64,000 nt of DNA from Oscillospiraceae bacterium (GCA_017395085.1 JAFPWF010000024.1:124001-188000), one strand, 5' to 3'; shown: positions 31,448-40,763, counted from the stretch's first letter. Numbers and translations: made by a program. Notes: generated from the letters alone by a model not told the origin.

Positions 31448-33169
31448 ATGCTTGAAGTGAAAAACTTCCCCAAAGACATGAGCGTCTTTGAAGTCAACCG
31501 CGCTGACGCGAAGCAGTGCTTCCTTTCCGGGCTGTTTGAAGAAACGGTCAAGCTGGAAAGCGGCAATCGGAGCTTCTACACCTATCTGAAGCCGGGCCTT
31601 CACTACAACCAGCCCTGCCTGGTCGTGGCCCCGCCCGCTTCCGAATCTGTCCTCAACTGGCTGGAGGAGAGCTTCTGGCTCTCCTTCGCCGAGGAGCACG
31701 ACCTGTTCCTGCACATCATGATCCCCGAAAACGGTGCATGGAAGCCTGACGGCAGCGACGCCGATTACATGAACAAGGTTTACATGCAGATCCAGTCCCG
31801 CCAAGCCTATGTCACCATGCAGGACAACATCTATGCTCTCGGCCTCGGCGACGGGGCAGTCATCGCCCAGCAGGCCGTCATGAAGATGAGCAGCGAATGG
31901 TCCGGCCTTGCGACCTTCGGCGAGCTGAACGCGGACGCCATGCTGAACGCCGAGGTCCTCCACGGCAGCGAGAGCACAGGAAAGACCGAGCTCTCCATCA
32001 GCGCCGCAAAGGTGCAGGTTCCGGTCTGGATGGGCTGGCAGGAAAACACCGGCGACAACGCCGCCGTCTGCGCCTACTGGAAGAAGCAGAACGATGCCGA
32101 TGCTGAGCGTTTCGAAAACCGCCTCGCCGACGAGATTTACTTTCCTTCAACCGTCTGCAAATCCAGCCAGATTAACGAGGAGAAGATTTCCCAGGTGCGC
32201 GTGACCAACGGCTATACCGGCCCCATGACCCGCGAGCTTGCGGATGCGGTCTGGGCTTTCCTGTCCAGGGCCTGCCGCCATCGTGGCTACGGCCACAAGA
32301 TGCTTCGCAACCGTATTGACCCGGACGCCTACGGCTTCGAGCTCCACACCATGGAGCACCAGGGCTTCTCCCGCCTGTGGTATGAGTATGTACCCGAGAG
32401 CGTGAAAAAAAGCGGCACAAAGGCTCCGCTGGTGCTGTGCATGCACGGGCGCGGCGGCACGGCGGATTCCTTCCTCAGCCTCTCCGGCATCAGCCGTGTT
32501 GCCGAAGAGCGGAACTTTATCGCCGTCATCCCAGAGGCGGGCGTTTACCAGCAGCGCCCCGGCAGTGTGCGCAACACGCTGCTGTGGAACGGCGAGTATG
32601 AGGGCGAGAAGATCGATGACGTGGCCTTCCTCCTGAAGGTCGTCGAGGATGTGAAGACCCGCCGCACAGTGGATGCCGCCCGCGTCTACGCCTGCGGCCA
32701 GTCCAGCGGCGGCATGGTGACCTCAGCCCTTGCGGAGAAAGCTCCGGGAGTCTTTGCCGCAGTGTCCCCGTGGTCGGCTCTGGTTGACCCGGATCACGAC
32801 CTGGTGCTGCCGGAGAAGATCGAACCCATGGTCCCCTACATGTTCCTCTTCGGTGACCGCGACTGGCTGGTTGCCGACCGCGAGCACGGCGAGATGGAGT
32901 TCGGCGTCACAGCCCCCATTGCAGCCTATCTCCGCAACCTCATCAAGCTCTATGACCTGGAGGAAAAACCCCTTCAGTACACCTGCGGGGAGATCAGCTG
33001 GTTTGTTTACCGCAATGCCAACAAGATTCCCATGCTCACCGTTGGTCGGGTTGCGGGCATGACCCACGCAAACTACCCCCGTGAGAGCTGGATCGCCTAT
33101 GACGAGTTCCTGTGCCGCTACTCCAAGTCGGCTGACGGTACGCTCTTCTATATGGGTGAGGAAGTCTGA
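31448..33169 (+). CDS. alpha/beta hydrolase, PHB depolymerase/feruloyl esterase-like
   Basis: The 573-residue protein is read from ATG 31448 (MLEVKNFPKD), with GGAGG 8 bp upstream; ATG 31442 lies too close to it. The N-terminal about 290 residues are a partly hydrolase-like domain without clear catalytic motif (ALGLGDGAVIAQQ), the C-terminal half is a full esterase: LVLCMHGRGGTADSFL oxyanion loop and YACGQSSGGMVTSALA nucleophile elbow, then LFGDRDW and a His near the end (MTHANYP). No signal peptide, so it cleaves an imported ester. It lies between the carrier and a malic enzyme. Confidence 0.82.
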   Translation: MLEVKNFPKDMSVFEVNRADAKQCFLSGLFEETVKLESGNRSFYTYLKPGLHYNQPCLVVAPPASESVLNWLEESFWLSFAEEHDLFLHIMIPENGAWKPDGSDADYMNKVYMQIQSRQAYVTMQDNIYALGLGDGAVIAQQAVMKMSSEWSGLATFGELNADAMLNAEVLHGSESTGKTELSISAAKVQVPVWMGWQENTGDNAAVCAYWKKQNDADAERFENRLADEIYFPSTVCKSSQINEEKISQVRVTNGYTGPMTRELADAVWAFLSRACRHRGYGHKMLRNRIDPDAYGFELHTMEHQGFSRLWYEYVPESVKKSGTKAPLVLCMHGRGGTADSFLSLSGISRVAEERNFIAVIPEAGVYQQRPGSVRNTLLWNGEYEGEKIDDVAFLLKVVEDVKTRRTVDAARVYACGQSSGGMVTSALAEKAPGVFAAVSPWSALVDPDHDLVLPEKIEPMVPYMFLFGDRDWLVADREHGEMEFGVTAPIAAYLRNLIKLYDLEEKPLQYTCGEISWFVYRNANKIPMLTVGRVAGMTHANYPRESWIAYDEFLCRYSKSADGTLFYMGEEV

Positions 33170-33183
33170 TACCAGAGCAAACC

Positions 33184-33213
33184 GAATCCCTGCTTCCCCG
33201 GAGGCAGGGATTC
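33184..33213 (+). terminator. intra-cluster hairpin between esterase and malic enzyme genes
   Basis: GAATCCCTGCTTCC pairs with GGAGGCAGGGATTC with one wobble around CC. It lacks a T-run, so it may be an attenuator. The next gene starts 37 bp downstream. Confidence 0.5.
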
Positions 33214-33249
33214 CCGAACAGAAAGAAAGTTTCATTGTTGGAGGATGTT

Positions 33250-34425
33250 ATGGATTACGCAAAAGAATCCCTGCGCCTGCATAAGGAATGGAAGGGCAAG
33301 CTGGAAATGGCGGTCCGCGCCAGCGTGGATTCCGCGGAAGCCCTGAGCCTTGCCTATACCCCCGGAGTCGCCGCACCGTGTCTGGAGATTCAGAAGGATG
33401 TGGACAAGAGTTATGAGCTCACACGCCGCTGGAACACCGTCGCTGTTGTCACGGACGGCACGGCAGTCCTCGGTCTCGGCGATATCGGCCCCGAGGCGGG
33501 CATGCCCGTCATGGAAGGAAAGTGCGTCCTTTTCAAGGCCTTCGGCGATGTGGACGCGATCCCGCTCTGCATCAGAAGCAAGGATGTGGACGAAATCGTC
33601 AACACCGTGCGCCTGCTCGCCGGCAGCTTCGGCGGCGTGAACCTCGAGGATATCTCCGCGCCCCGCTGCTTTGAAATCGAGCGCAGACTCAAGGAGTGCT
33701 GTGATATCCCGATTTTTCACGATGACCAGCACGGTACCGCCGTCATTACGCTTGCCGGACTTATGAACGCCCTCAAGTTGGTGGGCAAAAAGCTTCCTGA
33801 GGTCCGTATTGTCCTGAATGGTGCAGGCGCTGCGGCAACGGCGATCACCAGGCTGCTCATCACAGCAGGTGCAGTGGACGTGACCCTCTGCGACCGCAGC
33901 GGCGCCATCTGGAACGGACGGCCCGACCATATGAACCCCTCTAAGCAGGAGATCGCACAGGTCACCAATCCCACACTTCGCAAAGGAAGCCTCAAAGAGG
34001 TCATCCGGGGCGCTGACGTGTTCATCGGCGTCTCCGCCCCCGGCGCGGTGACGACCGAAATGGTCAAAACCATGAACAGCAATGCGATTATCTTCGCCTG
34101 TGCGAACCCCACTCCCGAAATCTTCCCAGAGGACGCCAAGGCCGGCGGTGCAGCAGTCGTCTCCACGGGGCGCTCCGACTATCCCAATCAGGTCAATAAC
34201 GTCCTCTGCTTCCCGGGCATTTTCCGCGGCGCGCTGGATGTGCGCGCAAGCGACATCAACGACGCCATGAAGCTGGCTGCCGCCTCCGCCATTGCGGGGC
34301 TTGTCAGCGATGCGGAGCTGAACGCTGACTACATTCTGCCTGCAGCCTTTGATCCGCGGGTGAAGGACGCTGTTGCAGGGGCAGTTATGCAGGCGGCAAG
34401 AGAATCCGGCGTCGCACGTATTTGA
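33250..34425 (+). CDS. NAD(P)-dependent malic enzyme-like protein
   Basis: The 391-residue protein starts at ATG 33250 (MDYAKESLRLH), GGAGG 5 bp upstream. It has the malic-enzyme N-terminal domain (SLAYTPGVAAPCLEI, VVTDGTAVLGLGDIGPEAGMPVMEGK) and the metal site IPIFHDDQHGTAVITLAGLMN, followed by the NAD-binding domain VLNGAGAAATAITRLL. Length and motifs match bacterial short malic enzymes. Reaction: oxidative decarboxylation of malate to pyruvate. In this cluster it may produce pyruvate from the imported acid. Confidence 0.9.
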   Translation: MDYAKESLRLHKEWKGKLEMAVRASVDSAEALSLAYTPGVAAPCLEIQKDVDKSYELTRRWNTVAVVTDGTAVLGLGDIGPEAGMPVMEGKCVLFKAFGDVDAIPLCIRSKDVDEIVNTVRLLAGSFGGVNLEDISAPRCFEIERRLKECCDIPIFHDDQHGTAVITLAGLMNALKLVGKKLPEVRIVLNGAGAAATAITRLLITAGAVDVTLCDRSGAIWNGRPDHMNPSKQEIAQVTNPTLRKGSLKEVIRGADVFIGVSAPGAVTTEMVKTMNSNAIIFACANPTPEIFPEDAKAGGAAVVSTGRSDYPNQVNNVLCFPGIFRGALDVRASDINDAMKLAAASAIAGLVSDAELNADYILPAAFDPRVKDAVAGAVMQAARESGVARI

Positions 34426-34509
34426 GCGGCTGCGCATGTACCACGCCACGGCATACCACAGCAGCCCCAGACCTATGGAAGGTCATTGAATCTGCAGGAG
34501 GAACAATAA

Positions 34510-36453
34510 ATGGAACGCAAGTACCCGAACCTTTGCAAGCCCATCCGCATCGGCAACGTCTGGTATCGCAACCGCATGTTCTCCACCCCCATGGGCGGCA
34601 CGGATATCGAGCTGGACGGCTGCATCGGCCCCAAGTCCCAGGCATTTTACGAGTACCGCGCCAAGGGCGGCTGCGCGGCGGTCACCATCAGCGAGCTGAT
34701 GGTGCACCCCAGCGACGGCAGCCACGCCTACCGCCTGGACGAGAGCATTCTGAACTCCCTGCCCAAAGCCACCTATGCCGCCGACGCAATCCGCCGCCAC
34801 GGCGCGATCCCCAGCGCGGAGCTAAGCCACTCCGGCATGTTCGCCGGCACCTACATGACCGACAAGACCAAGGCCCACGGGCTGAACCAGTGGTCGGCCG
34901 ACGATGGCGTGCGCCCGGACGGCGTGCCCTACAAGGCCATGAGCAAGGAGATGATCGCCGAGATCGTGGCGGCCTACGGCCATGTGGCCGGGCTCTGCAA
35001 GCGGGCGGGCTTTGAGATGCTGATGGTCCACGGCGGCCACGGCTGGCTCATCAACCAGTTCCTCTCTCCCATGTTCAACCACCGCACCGACGAGTACGGC
35101 GGTTCCACCGAGAACCGCTGCCGCCTGGCCATCGAGATTCTGAAGTCTGTTCGCGCGGCCGTCGGCCCCGGCTTCCCCATCGAGTTTCGCCTCTCCGGCG
35201 CGGAGTTCGTCCCAGAGGGCTATGACCTGGACGAGGGCGTCAGAATCGCGAAGATCCTGGAGCCTTACGTGGATCTGCTGCATGTCACTGCGGGCACTTA
35301 CCAGCGCACCTTCGGCATCACGCACCCCAGCATGTTCGAGGAGCACGGCCGCAACGTGTATCTCGCGGCGGAGATCAAGAAGCACGTCTCCATCCCTGTT
35401 GCCACCATCGGCGGCCTGAGCGACCCCGCGCAGATGGAGGAGATCATCGCAAGCGGCAAGGCAGACATCGTGGAAATGGGCCGCCAGCTGCTGGCCGATC
35501 CCTTCCTTCCCCAGAAGGTCATGGAGAACCGGGACGACGAGATCGTCCGCTGCATGCGCTGCTTCGTCTGCATGTCCGAGCGCGCGGCCACCGGCACCAG
35601 AAGATGCGCCATTAACCCGATCATCGGCCGGGAGGACGAGGGCATGGAGATCACCCCGGCGCCCGTGAAGAAGCGCGTCCTGGTCGTGGGCGGCGGCCCC
35701 GGCGGCCTGTATGCGGCCTATACCGCGGCCAGACGCGGCCACGACGTGCTACTGTGCGAGAAGGAGACCAAAGTCGGCGGCATCCTTAAGAGCGAAGAGG
35801 TCCTGCCCTTTAAGCAGGAAATGTTCATGCTGGGCGAGACCTACAGGCTTCTGGCCGAGAAGGCCGGAGCGAAGATCGTCACCGGGCAGGAAGTCACGAA
35901 GGAATTTGCTGACGCCTACAAGCCCGATGCTATCATCATCGCGGCCGGTTCCTCCCCGCTGCGCCCGCCGATCCCCGGACTGGACGGCGAGAACGTGATC
36001 CTCGTTAACGACCAGTACAAGCACGAAAAGCCGATCACCGACTCCGTGGTCGTTTTCGGCGGCGGCATTTCCGGCGTCGAATGCGCGATCCACATGGGCA
36101 TGGAGGGCAAGACTGTGCATCTCGTCGAGATGCGGGACGACGTGGCCCTGGACTCCGTGATCCGGCAGCGCCCGCTTCTGCTGGAGAAGCTCAACAAGCT
36201 CTGCACCGTGCACACCGGCTACAAGGGGCTGGAGGTCACCAAAGAGGGCATCTGGTGCCAGACCAAGGAGGGCGAAAAGGTCCTCGTCCCCGGCACCACC
36301 GTCATCTGTGCGCTGGGTCAGCGGCCCCGCTGGAACGTCGCGCAGGAGCTCTACGACTGTGCGCCCTGGGTACGCGTGATCGGCGACGCCAGCGCGGTGG
36401 GCACCATCACCAAGGCCACCTACCAGGGTCACCACGCCGCGCTGGATATCTGA
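34510..36453 (+). CDS. Fe-S/FAD ene-reductase (2,4-dienoyl-CoA reductase-like)
   Basis: The 647-residue three-part enzyme: FMN TIM barrel (1-370) with SHSGMFAG and FLSPMFNHRTDEYGGSTENR, 4Fe-4S cluster CMRCFVCMSERAATGTRRC (about 351-370), and a FAD/NAD(P) module (from about 385) with VLVVGGGPGGLYAA and VVVFGGGISGVECAIHM. This architecture matches 2,4-dienoyl-CoA reductase and the bile-acid BaiCD/BaiH type reductases. It reduces a conjugated C=C bond with NADH through FAD, Fe-S and FMN. Its relation to the partial homologue at the left edge is unclear. SD TGCAGGAGGAA precedes ATG 34510. Confidence 0.92.
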   Translation: MERKYPNLCKPIRIGNVWYRNRMFSTPMGGTDIELDGCIGPKSQAFYEYRAKGGCAAVTISELMVHPSDGSHAYRLDESILNSLPKATYAADAIRRHGAIPSAELSHSGMFAGTYMTDKTKAHGLNQWSADDGVRPDGVPYKAMSKEMIAEIVAAYGHVAGLCKRAGFEMLMVHGGHGWLINQFLSPMFNHRTDEYGGSTENRCRLAIEILKSVRAAVGPGFPIEFRLSGAEFVPEGYDLDEGVRIAKILEPYVDLLHVTAGTYQRTFGITHPSMFEEHGRNVYLAAEIKKHVSIPVATIGGLSDPAQMEEIIASGKADIVEMGRQLLADPFLPQKVMENRDDEIVRCMRCFVCMSERAATGTRRCAINPIIGREDEGMEITPAPVKKRVLVVGGGPGGLYAAYTAARRGHDVLLCEKETKVGGILKSEEVLPFKQEMFMLGETYRLLAEKAGAKIVTGQEVTKEFADAYKPDAIIIAAGSSPLRPPIPGLDGENVILVNDQYKHEKPITDSVVVFGGGISGVECAIHMGMEGKTVHLVEMRDDVALDSVIRQRPLLLEKLNKLCTVHTGYKGLEVTKEGIWCQTKEGEKVLVPGTTVICALGQRPRWNVAQELYDCAPWVRVIGDASAVGTITKATYQGHHAALDI

Positions 36454-36540
36454 ATCTTTTCCTTGCGGACACAGGCCGTGAAGCTTTTTCAGGGACAGAC
36501 AATCAAAACGATCATGCAGGAACCGGAGGATGCCTAAGGG

Positions 36541-36972
36541 ATGAACTTAAAATCGGAAAACATGATTCTGGATTTGCTTGTGCAGACAGATGCGGAAGGA
36601 ATTGTTGAGCTGGAAAGCACAGCAGGCAGGGTCCGCATGATCCCGTTTTCAGGCACTGTAACCGGCCCGCTGTTTCAGGGAAGGATCGAACCCTGCGGTG
36701 TGGATACGCAGATTACAAATGCTGCCGACGTTCGTCACATGTCCGCACGCTATATGCTGACGGGCGTTGACCATACAGGGTCGCCCTGCCATATCTATGT
36801 CCAGAATGAGGCATGGTTTTCCGATGGGGCAAGACCCCGGCCATGGCATTCCGTCCCGACATTCATCACGGACTCTGCGGTGCTTGCGCCGATCCTTCAG
36901 CAAGGCACTTTCGTCGGCGAGGGCATCCGCGACGAGGAAGGGCTGCATATCCGGTTTTATCAGGCGGACTGA
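36541..36972 (+). CDS. DUF3237 family protein
   Basis: This 143-residue protein shows the DUF3237 pattern: GTVTGPLFQGRIEPCGVDTQ, ADVRHMSARYMLTGVDHTGS and YVQNEAWFSDG, with a GTFVGEGIRDEEGLHIRFYQ tail. Family members are small beta-barrel proteins without a known reaction, often beside aromatic or steroid catabolism genes. It follows the ene-reductase by 87 bp and precedes a terminator, so it is probably the last gene of the operon. Confidence 0.8.
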   Translation: MNLKSENMILDLLVQTDAEGIVELESTAGRVRMIPFSGTVTGPLFQGRIEPCGVDTQITNAADVRHMSARYMLTGVDHTGSPCHIYVQNEAWFSDGARPRPWHSVPTFITDSAVLAPILQQGTFVGEGIRDEEGLHIRFYQAD

Positions 36973-36991
36973 AAAAGAGAAGAATTAGAAG

Positions 36992-37035
36992 AAAACATCC
37001 TCACGTGAGACAGCACTCACATGGGGATGTTTTTT
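36992..37035. terminator. terminator between convergent genes
   Basis: AACATCCTCACGTGAG pairs with CTCACATGGGGATGTT around ACAGCA, ending in a T-run at 37035. It separates the DUF3237 gene and the ADH on the other strand. Confidence 0.7.
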
Positions 37036-37069
37036 CTGAAAAAACGATTCCTTTACCGGGTTTATGGAA

Positions 37070-38101
37070 TTAAAATTCCATCATGACCTTCAGCACCGGC
37101 TCGGGCCGTTTGTCGGCCATGTGCATGGCTTCTTCAAACTGTTCAATCGGGTAGCGCTGGGTGACGAAGTGGTTCAGATTCATTTTCCCTTTCGCCAGCG
37201 CCCGGCAGATCAGCTCGAAATCCTTCCTTTGATACATGTTGAAGGCCTTGAAGTCCAGCTCGTGCTGCTGGTGCAGCCGGTAGCAGAAGCCGATGCCGTC
37301 TTCCATCATCGCATGCTGGACGACCTGCCCGGCGCGCCGGGTTACAGCCATTGCCTGGGTGATGGTCGGTTCATCGCCGAAGGCGAGGAAGGTCTTGTCG
37401 ACGCCCACGCCGCCAGTCAGTTCGCGCACGGTTTCCTCCAGACTCTCGCGGCGGCTGTTGACGGTGACCGCCTCCGGGCACATGAGTTTTGCCTTCTCCA
37501 GGTTGAAGTCGGAGATGTCGGCTATGACGATGAGCTTCGGGTTCCAGAGCCTGGCGCAGATCGCGTCGCCGATGCCGATGGGGCCGGCGCCGATGATGCA
37601 CAGGGAGGTCTCGGGCGTGATGCCCACATTGCGCACGGCGTACATGCCGTTGGCAACGGGCTCGATGAGCGCGCCCTCTTCATAGCTGAGCTTGTCCGCC
37701 AGATGGACGACGGTTTTCTCCGGCGTCACCACGTACTCGCCCAGCGCGCCGCTCCAGCCTCCGGCGCCGAGAACCTTCTTGTCCGGGCAGACGTTATACA
37801 GGCCGTGCCGGCAGTACCAGCATTTGCCGCAGCCGTAATGCGGCTCGATGACGACCCGGTCGCCGACCCTGAAGTCTTTGACCTCCGGGCCGACTTCCAC
37901 CACGTCGCCGGCGGCTTCATGCCCGGAGACGATCGGCGGGATGCGGAAAGGATGCTTTCCGTGATAGGCGTGCACCTCGGACCCGCAGATGCCGCAGTTG
38001 CGGATGCGGATTTTAACGTCATCCGGTTTCTCAATTTGGGGTTCCGGGCAGTCGTTGCGGAAACAGGCGACACGAACAGCTTCAAAATATCCGGCTCTCA
38101 T
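37070..38101 (-). CDS. zinc-dependent alcohol dehydrogenase (MDR family)
   Basis: The 343-residue protein starts at ATG 38101 (MRAGYFEAVR) behind AAGGAG. Zinc ligands are visible: catalytic CGICGSEVHA and SGHEAAG, structural GCGKCWYCRHGLYNVC. The coenzyme fold is CIIGAGPIGIGDAI. It resembles sorbitol/threonine-type MDR dehydrogenases that oxidise polyols or hydroxy acids with NAD. It is convergent with the catabolic cluster at 28595-36972 and may belong to the same pathway. Confidence 0.9.
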   Translation of the reverse strand: MRAGYFEAVRVACFRNDCPEPQIEKPDDVKIRIRNCGICGSEVHAYHGKHPFRIPPIVSGHEAAGDVVEVGPEVKDFRVGDRVVIEPHYGCGKCWYCRHGLYNVCPDKKVLGAGGWSGALGEYVVTPEKTVVHLADKLSYEEGALIEPVANGMYAVRNVGITPETSLCIIGAGPIGIGDAICARLWNPKLIVIADISDFNLEKAKLMCPEAVTVNSRRESLEETVRELTGGVGVDKTFLAFGDEPTITQAMAVTRRAGQVVQHAMMEDGIGFCYRLHQQHELDFKAFNMYQRKDFELICRALAKGKMNLNHFVTQRYPIEQFEEAMHMADKRPEPVLKVMMEF

Positions 38102-38219
38102 AAACAGGGCTCCTTTCCGTGCAGGCACAATAGACGGATGATTCCTCTCCTGATTTTATCATACGCCCGGGAAAAGAACAACAGATTGCGATTGCAGTGC
38201 GGCAGCATAAATGTACAGC

Positions 38220-38253
38220 AAGCCGACCTCTTACGGTGAGGCCGGCTTTTTTT
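38220..38253 (+). terminator. terminator with AGCCGACCTC-type stem
   Basis: AAGCCGACCTC (38220-38230) pairs with GAGGCCGGCTT (38238-38248), one G-T wobble, followed by TTTTT. No plus-strand gene lies directly upstream, so it could end a small RNA or be a displaced element. In the rest of 38102-38428 no gene is supported. Confidence 0.6.
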
Positions 38254-38428
38254 AATTTGTGCTTCGACTATCCATACTTATGTGGATACACATAGTAACA
38301 GGACAAATGCAGGCTTCCGATGAATTCCGATCAACTCATCTTTTGTATCAGAAAAAACGGAGAAAGGAGTGGGAATAAGTCAGGTTCACCGTCATCCTGA
38401 ACCATGTTAAGAAATACCTCTCTGCCCC

Positions 38429-38989
38429 TCATGGAAGCCGGCAGTCAAAGCGGACCGACGCAGGGTGACCGACGTGCTCTCCGATGATTTTTTCCATCCA
38501 GATCATGTTGTACCAGCGGCCGAACTTGCAGGCGCAGCGGTGAAATACGCCGACGGTTTCAAAGCCGAGATGTCTGTGATAATCCGCGCTGTTTGTCGTG
38601 AGGTATTCATCCTCTTTTTCCGGATAGGCGATGCAGCCGTAAAGATTGAGGATCCCCATCTTTTTGAGCTCTGCTTCCAGCGCCTCGGACAGCATCCTGC
38701 CCAAACCGCATTTCACGGCGCGGTGATCAAGGTAGATGCTGATTTCACTGGACCAGGCATAGGACGCCCTGCCTTTAAAAGGCCCGGCGTATGCATAGCC
38801 CTCGATTTTCCCGTCCCGCACGAGAACGAGATAGGGGTACTTCTTTAATGTGCGTTCCATCCGGGCCGTGAATTCTTCGAGCGACGGAGTCTCATATTCC
38901 AGAGACACCGCCGTGCTGGTGACATAGTAGTCGTAAATCTCCAGCAGCCGCCCCGCGTCTTCCGGCTTTGCAGTTCTGATTTCCGTCAT
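38429..38989 (-). CDS. GNAT acetyltransferase, phosphinothricin acetyltransferase-like
   Basis: The 186-residue protein starts at ATG 38989 (MTEIRTAKPEDAGRLLEIYD). The pattern YYVTSTAVSLEYETPSLEEF, ISIYLDHRAVKCGLGRMLSE and the H-R-HLGFETVGVFHRCACKFG segment match the PAT-like GNAT subfamily that acetylates amino acids or phosphinothricin with acetyl-CoA. SD is weak (CTAGACACAC). Single gene, followed downstream by an intergenic region. Confidence 0.85.
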   Translation of the reverse strand: MTEIRTAKPEDAGRLLEIYDYYVTSTAVSLEYETPSLEEFTARMERTLKKYPYLVLVRDGKIEGYAYAGPFKGRASYAWSSEISIYLDHRAVKCGLGRMLSEALEAELKKMGILNLYGCIAYPEKEDEYLTTNSADYHRHLGFETVGVFHRCACKFGRWYNMIWMEKIIGEHVGHPASVRFDCRLP

Positions 38990-39059
38990 GTGTGTCTAGC
39001 CCTCAATCCCAAATACGGTTACGTGTTAACCAGCTCAAACCGACAGCTGCGCGATCGGC

Positions 39060-39845
39060 TTATTTTTTGAACGTCAGTTCATTCAGCTCCAGCATGACTT
39101 CGGAGATGACATCGGCGCCGTAGCTGAGGAAGGACGACGGCGCGGGCAGGCGCAGGACGTTGGAAAACCCGGCGCTTTCCGCGGTCTGAACGGCCCTGTC
39201 CATATGGTAGCCGCTGCTGATCAGCACGACAGGCGCGGCGGGGTCGATGATCTGCGCCGTGTTCCGGAAATTGTCTTTTGTGTTTTCCGACAGATCTTCC
39301 AGGAGCATCCGCTCCTCCGGCACGCCGCGTTCCGCCAGAATATCCCGCATGATGGCGGCTTCGGTCCGGCCCGAAGCATCCGCATTGCCTCCGGTCAGGA
39401 TCAGATGCGCTTCCGGGTATTCTTCCAGATATTCCTGGGCCGTGTCCAGCCTCGCCAGCAGATCACGAGGCGGCCTGCCGTTTTCCAGGGCAAGGCCGAG
39501 CACGATGGCGTTGTCAGCCGGGCCGGCGGTGTTCATGAGACTGCCGCGGATCACTTTGCCGCTGAAGAACACGATTACCAGAACGAGAAGAATCAGGAGC
39601 ACACGCAGAACCCAGCCCGCAATGAGGAGAACCGTGTGCCCGGACCGGGTGAAGAGGTTGAAGCGGACGTCAAGCGCGAACAGAAGAAGGACGCCGCAGA
39701 GGATGAGCTCGTACAGGAATAATTCCTTATAATCCGCCTTCAGGACAACGCTATTGATTTTGTGAAGCATGACGACAACCACGTCGACGGTGAGAAGGAT
39801 CACCAGAAGGAGCAGGATGTCACCCGCCGGGAAGGGATGATTCAT
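39060..39845 (-). CDS. YdcF/DUF218-like membrane protein
   Basis: The 261-residue protein has N-terminal membrane spans (LLLLVILLTVDVVVVMLHK and two or three more) and a C-terminal DUF218 domain with AIVLGLALENGRPPRDLLARL, LILTGGNADASGRTEA and VLISSGYHMDRAVQTAESAG. YdcF/SanA/ElyC-type proteins act at the envelope, some in peptidoglycan or glycan processing. Its start overlaps the stop of the next gene upstream (ATGA), so it is coupled to the membrane protein at 39842. Confidence 0.85.
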   Translation of the reverse strand: MNHPFPAGDILLLLVILLTVDVVVVMLHKINSVVLKADYKELFLYELILCGVLLLFALDVRFNLFTRSGHTVLLIAGWVLRVLLILLVLVIVFFSGKVIRGSLMNTAGPADNAIVLGLALENGRPPRDLLARLDTAQEYLEEYPEAHLILTGGNADASGRTEAAIMRDILAERGVPEERMLLEDLSENTKDNFRNTAQIIDPAAPVVLISSGYHMDRAVQTAESAGFSNVLRLPAPSSFLSYGADVISEVMLELNELTFKK

Positions 39846-40531
39846 ACGATCTCTGTCTGTTCCGGGCTCAACTTACGGCTGGTCCTGTTGTGAAGCACGC
39901 GGAGGACGGAGGCGATGCCGAAGGTCAGCGGCATGAAGGAAATCAGGGAAATCCAGGAGGGGATCCGGGTCAGGAATCCGTAAAAGTCGTCCCAGCCGCC
40001 GTTGTCCGGCCCGAGGATTTCCACCATGAAGTAATAGACCATTGCGTAGAGCATGACGGGGATCAGGGCGAAGACGGATTCCCGCAGGGAAATGACATGG
40101 TTGGAGATGAAGAAGCAGAAGGCGATCATCGCAACGACCGGGCACACCCCGTGCAGGAAGAAGCGGGAGCCGGTGAAAATCAGGACAAAGCCTTTTACCG
40201 GCGCCAGGATGCACAGCGAAATCAGAAAGGTCAGCCCGACCGATGTGACGCCGGCAAACAGCAGGTCAACCATCCAGTCAGGCAGACCGAAGGTCTTTGT
40301 CCTCAGGCCGTCGATGGTATACGGCAGCGCCATCAGCATCGCGACGCCGCAGAGGATATTCGAGTTCACCGTGAACATACAGAAGGTGCGCAGCCCCATA
40401 TGGTCAAAGTTGACGTCGTAAATCGTGGTCAGATTCATCGTCACGCCGATACAGACGCAGACCGCAACCAGCGCCGCGCTGATCATTGCTTCCAGGCACC
40501 TGGTTTTTGCCGTTTTGCGCATTTCGTTCAT
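39842..40531 (-). CDS. seven-span membrane protein, function unknown
   Basis: The 229-residue protein starts at ATG 40531 (MNEMRKTAKTRC) behind GGAGGG. It has six to seven hydrophobic segments, and features such as MNLTTIYDVNFDHMGLRTFCMFTVNSNILCGVAM and FFLHGVCPVVAMIAFCFF with conserved Asn, His and Cys, as in small Pr6Pr/FAR-17a or DUF-type membrane proteins. It is coupled to the YdcF gene. No enzymatic assignment is made. Confidence 0.6.
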   Translation of the reverse strand: MNEMRKTAKTRCLEAMISAALVAVCVCIGVTMNLTTIYDVNFDHMGLRTFCMFTVNSNILCGVAMLMALPYTIDGLRTKTFGLPDWMVDLLFAGVTSVGLTFLISLCILAPVKGFVLIFTGSRFFLHGVCPVVAMIAFCFFISNHVISLRESVFALIPVMLYAMVYYFMVEILGPDNGGWDDFYGFLTRIPSWISLISFMPLTFGIASVLRVLHNRTSRKLSPEQTEIV

Positions 40532-40568
40532 GGTCCTGACCCTCCTCTTCTCAAAATCCGTGCCCGGT

Positions 40569-40763
40569 TTATTCGGGACGCTGTTCGTCCTTTTTGTTAT
40601 TGTCTGACTGTTTGCGCGCTCTTGCGGACATCCCGAAGAAGACGATCGCAAACACAAAGTCTCCGTATGCGATGGTCCTCGATACGGAGCCCGAGAAAAG
40701 CATCATGGTTCCCAGAGCAAGAAACAGGATGCCGAGAAGCAGATACTGTTTTGCTTTGCTCAT
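40569..40763 (-). CDS. 64-residue membrane protein
   Basis: Starting at ATG 40763 (MSKAKQYLLLGILFLALGTM) behind AAAGGA, the product has two hydrophobic helices and a charged tail (RARKQSDNNKKDEQRPE). It lies between the amidohydrolase and the membrane protein at 39842 on the same strand, forming a likely operon. Function unknown. Confidence 0.65.
   Translation of the reverse strand: MSKAKQYLLLGILFLALGTMMLFSGSVSRTIAYGDFVFAIVFFGMSARARKQSDNNKKDEQRPE

Noticed and set aside
38315-38401. A 26-codon plus-strand frame starting MNSDQLIFCIRKNGERSG
   Set aside because: It looks a little like the start of an ECF sigma factor, but it has no SD, stops after 26 codons and no continuation is found in other frames.
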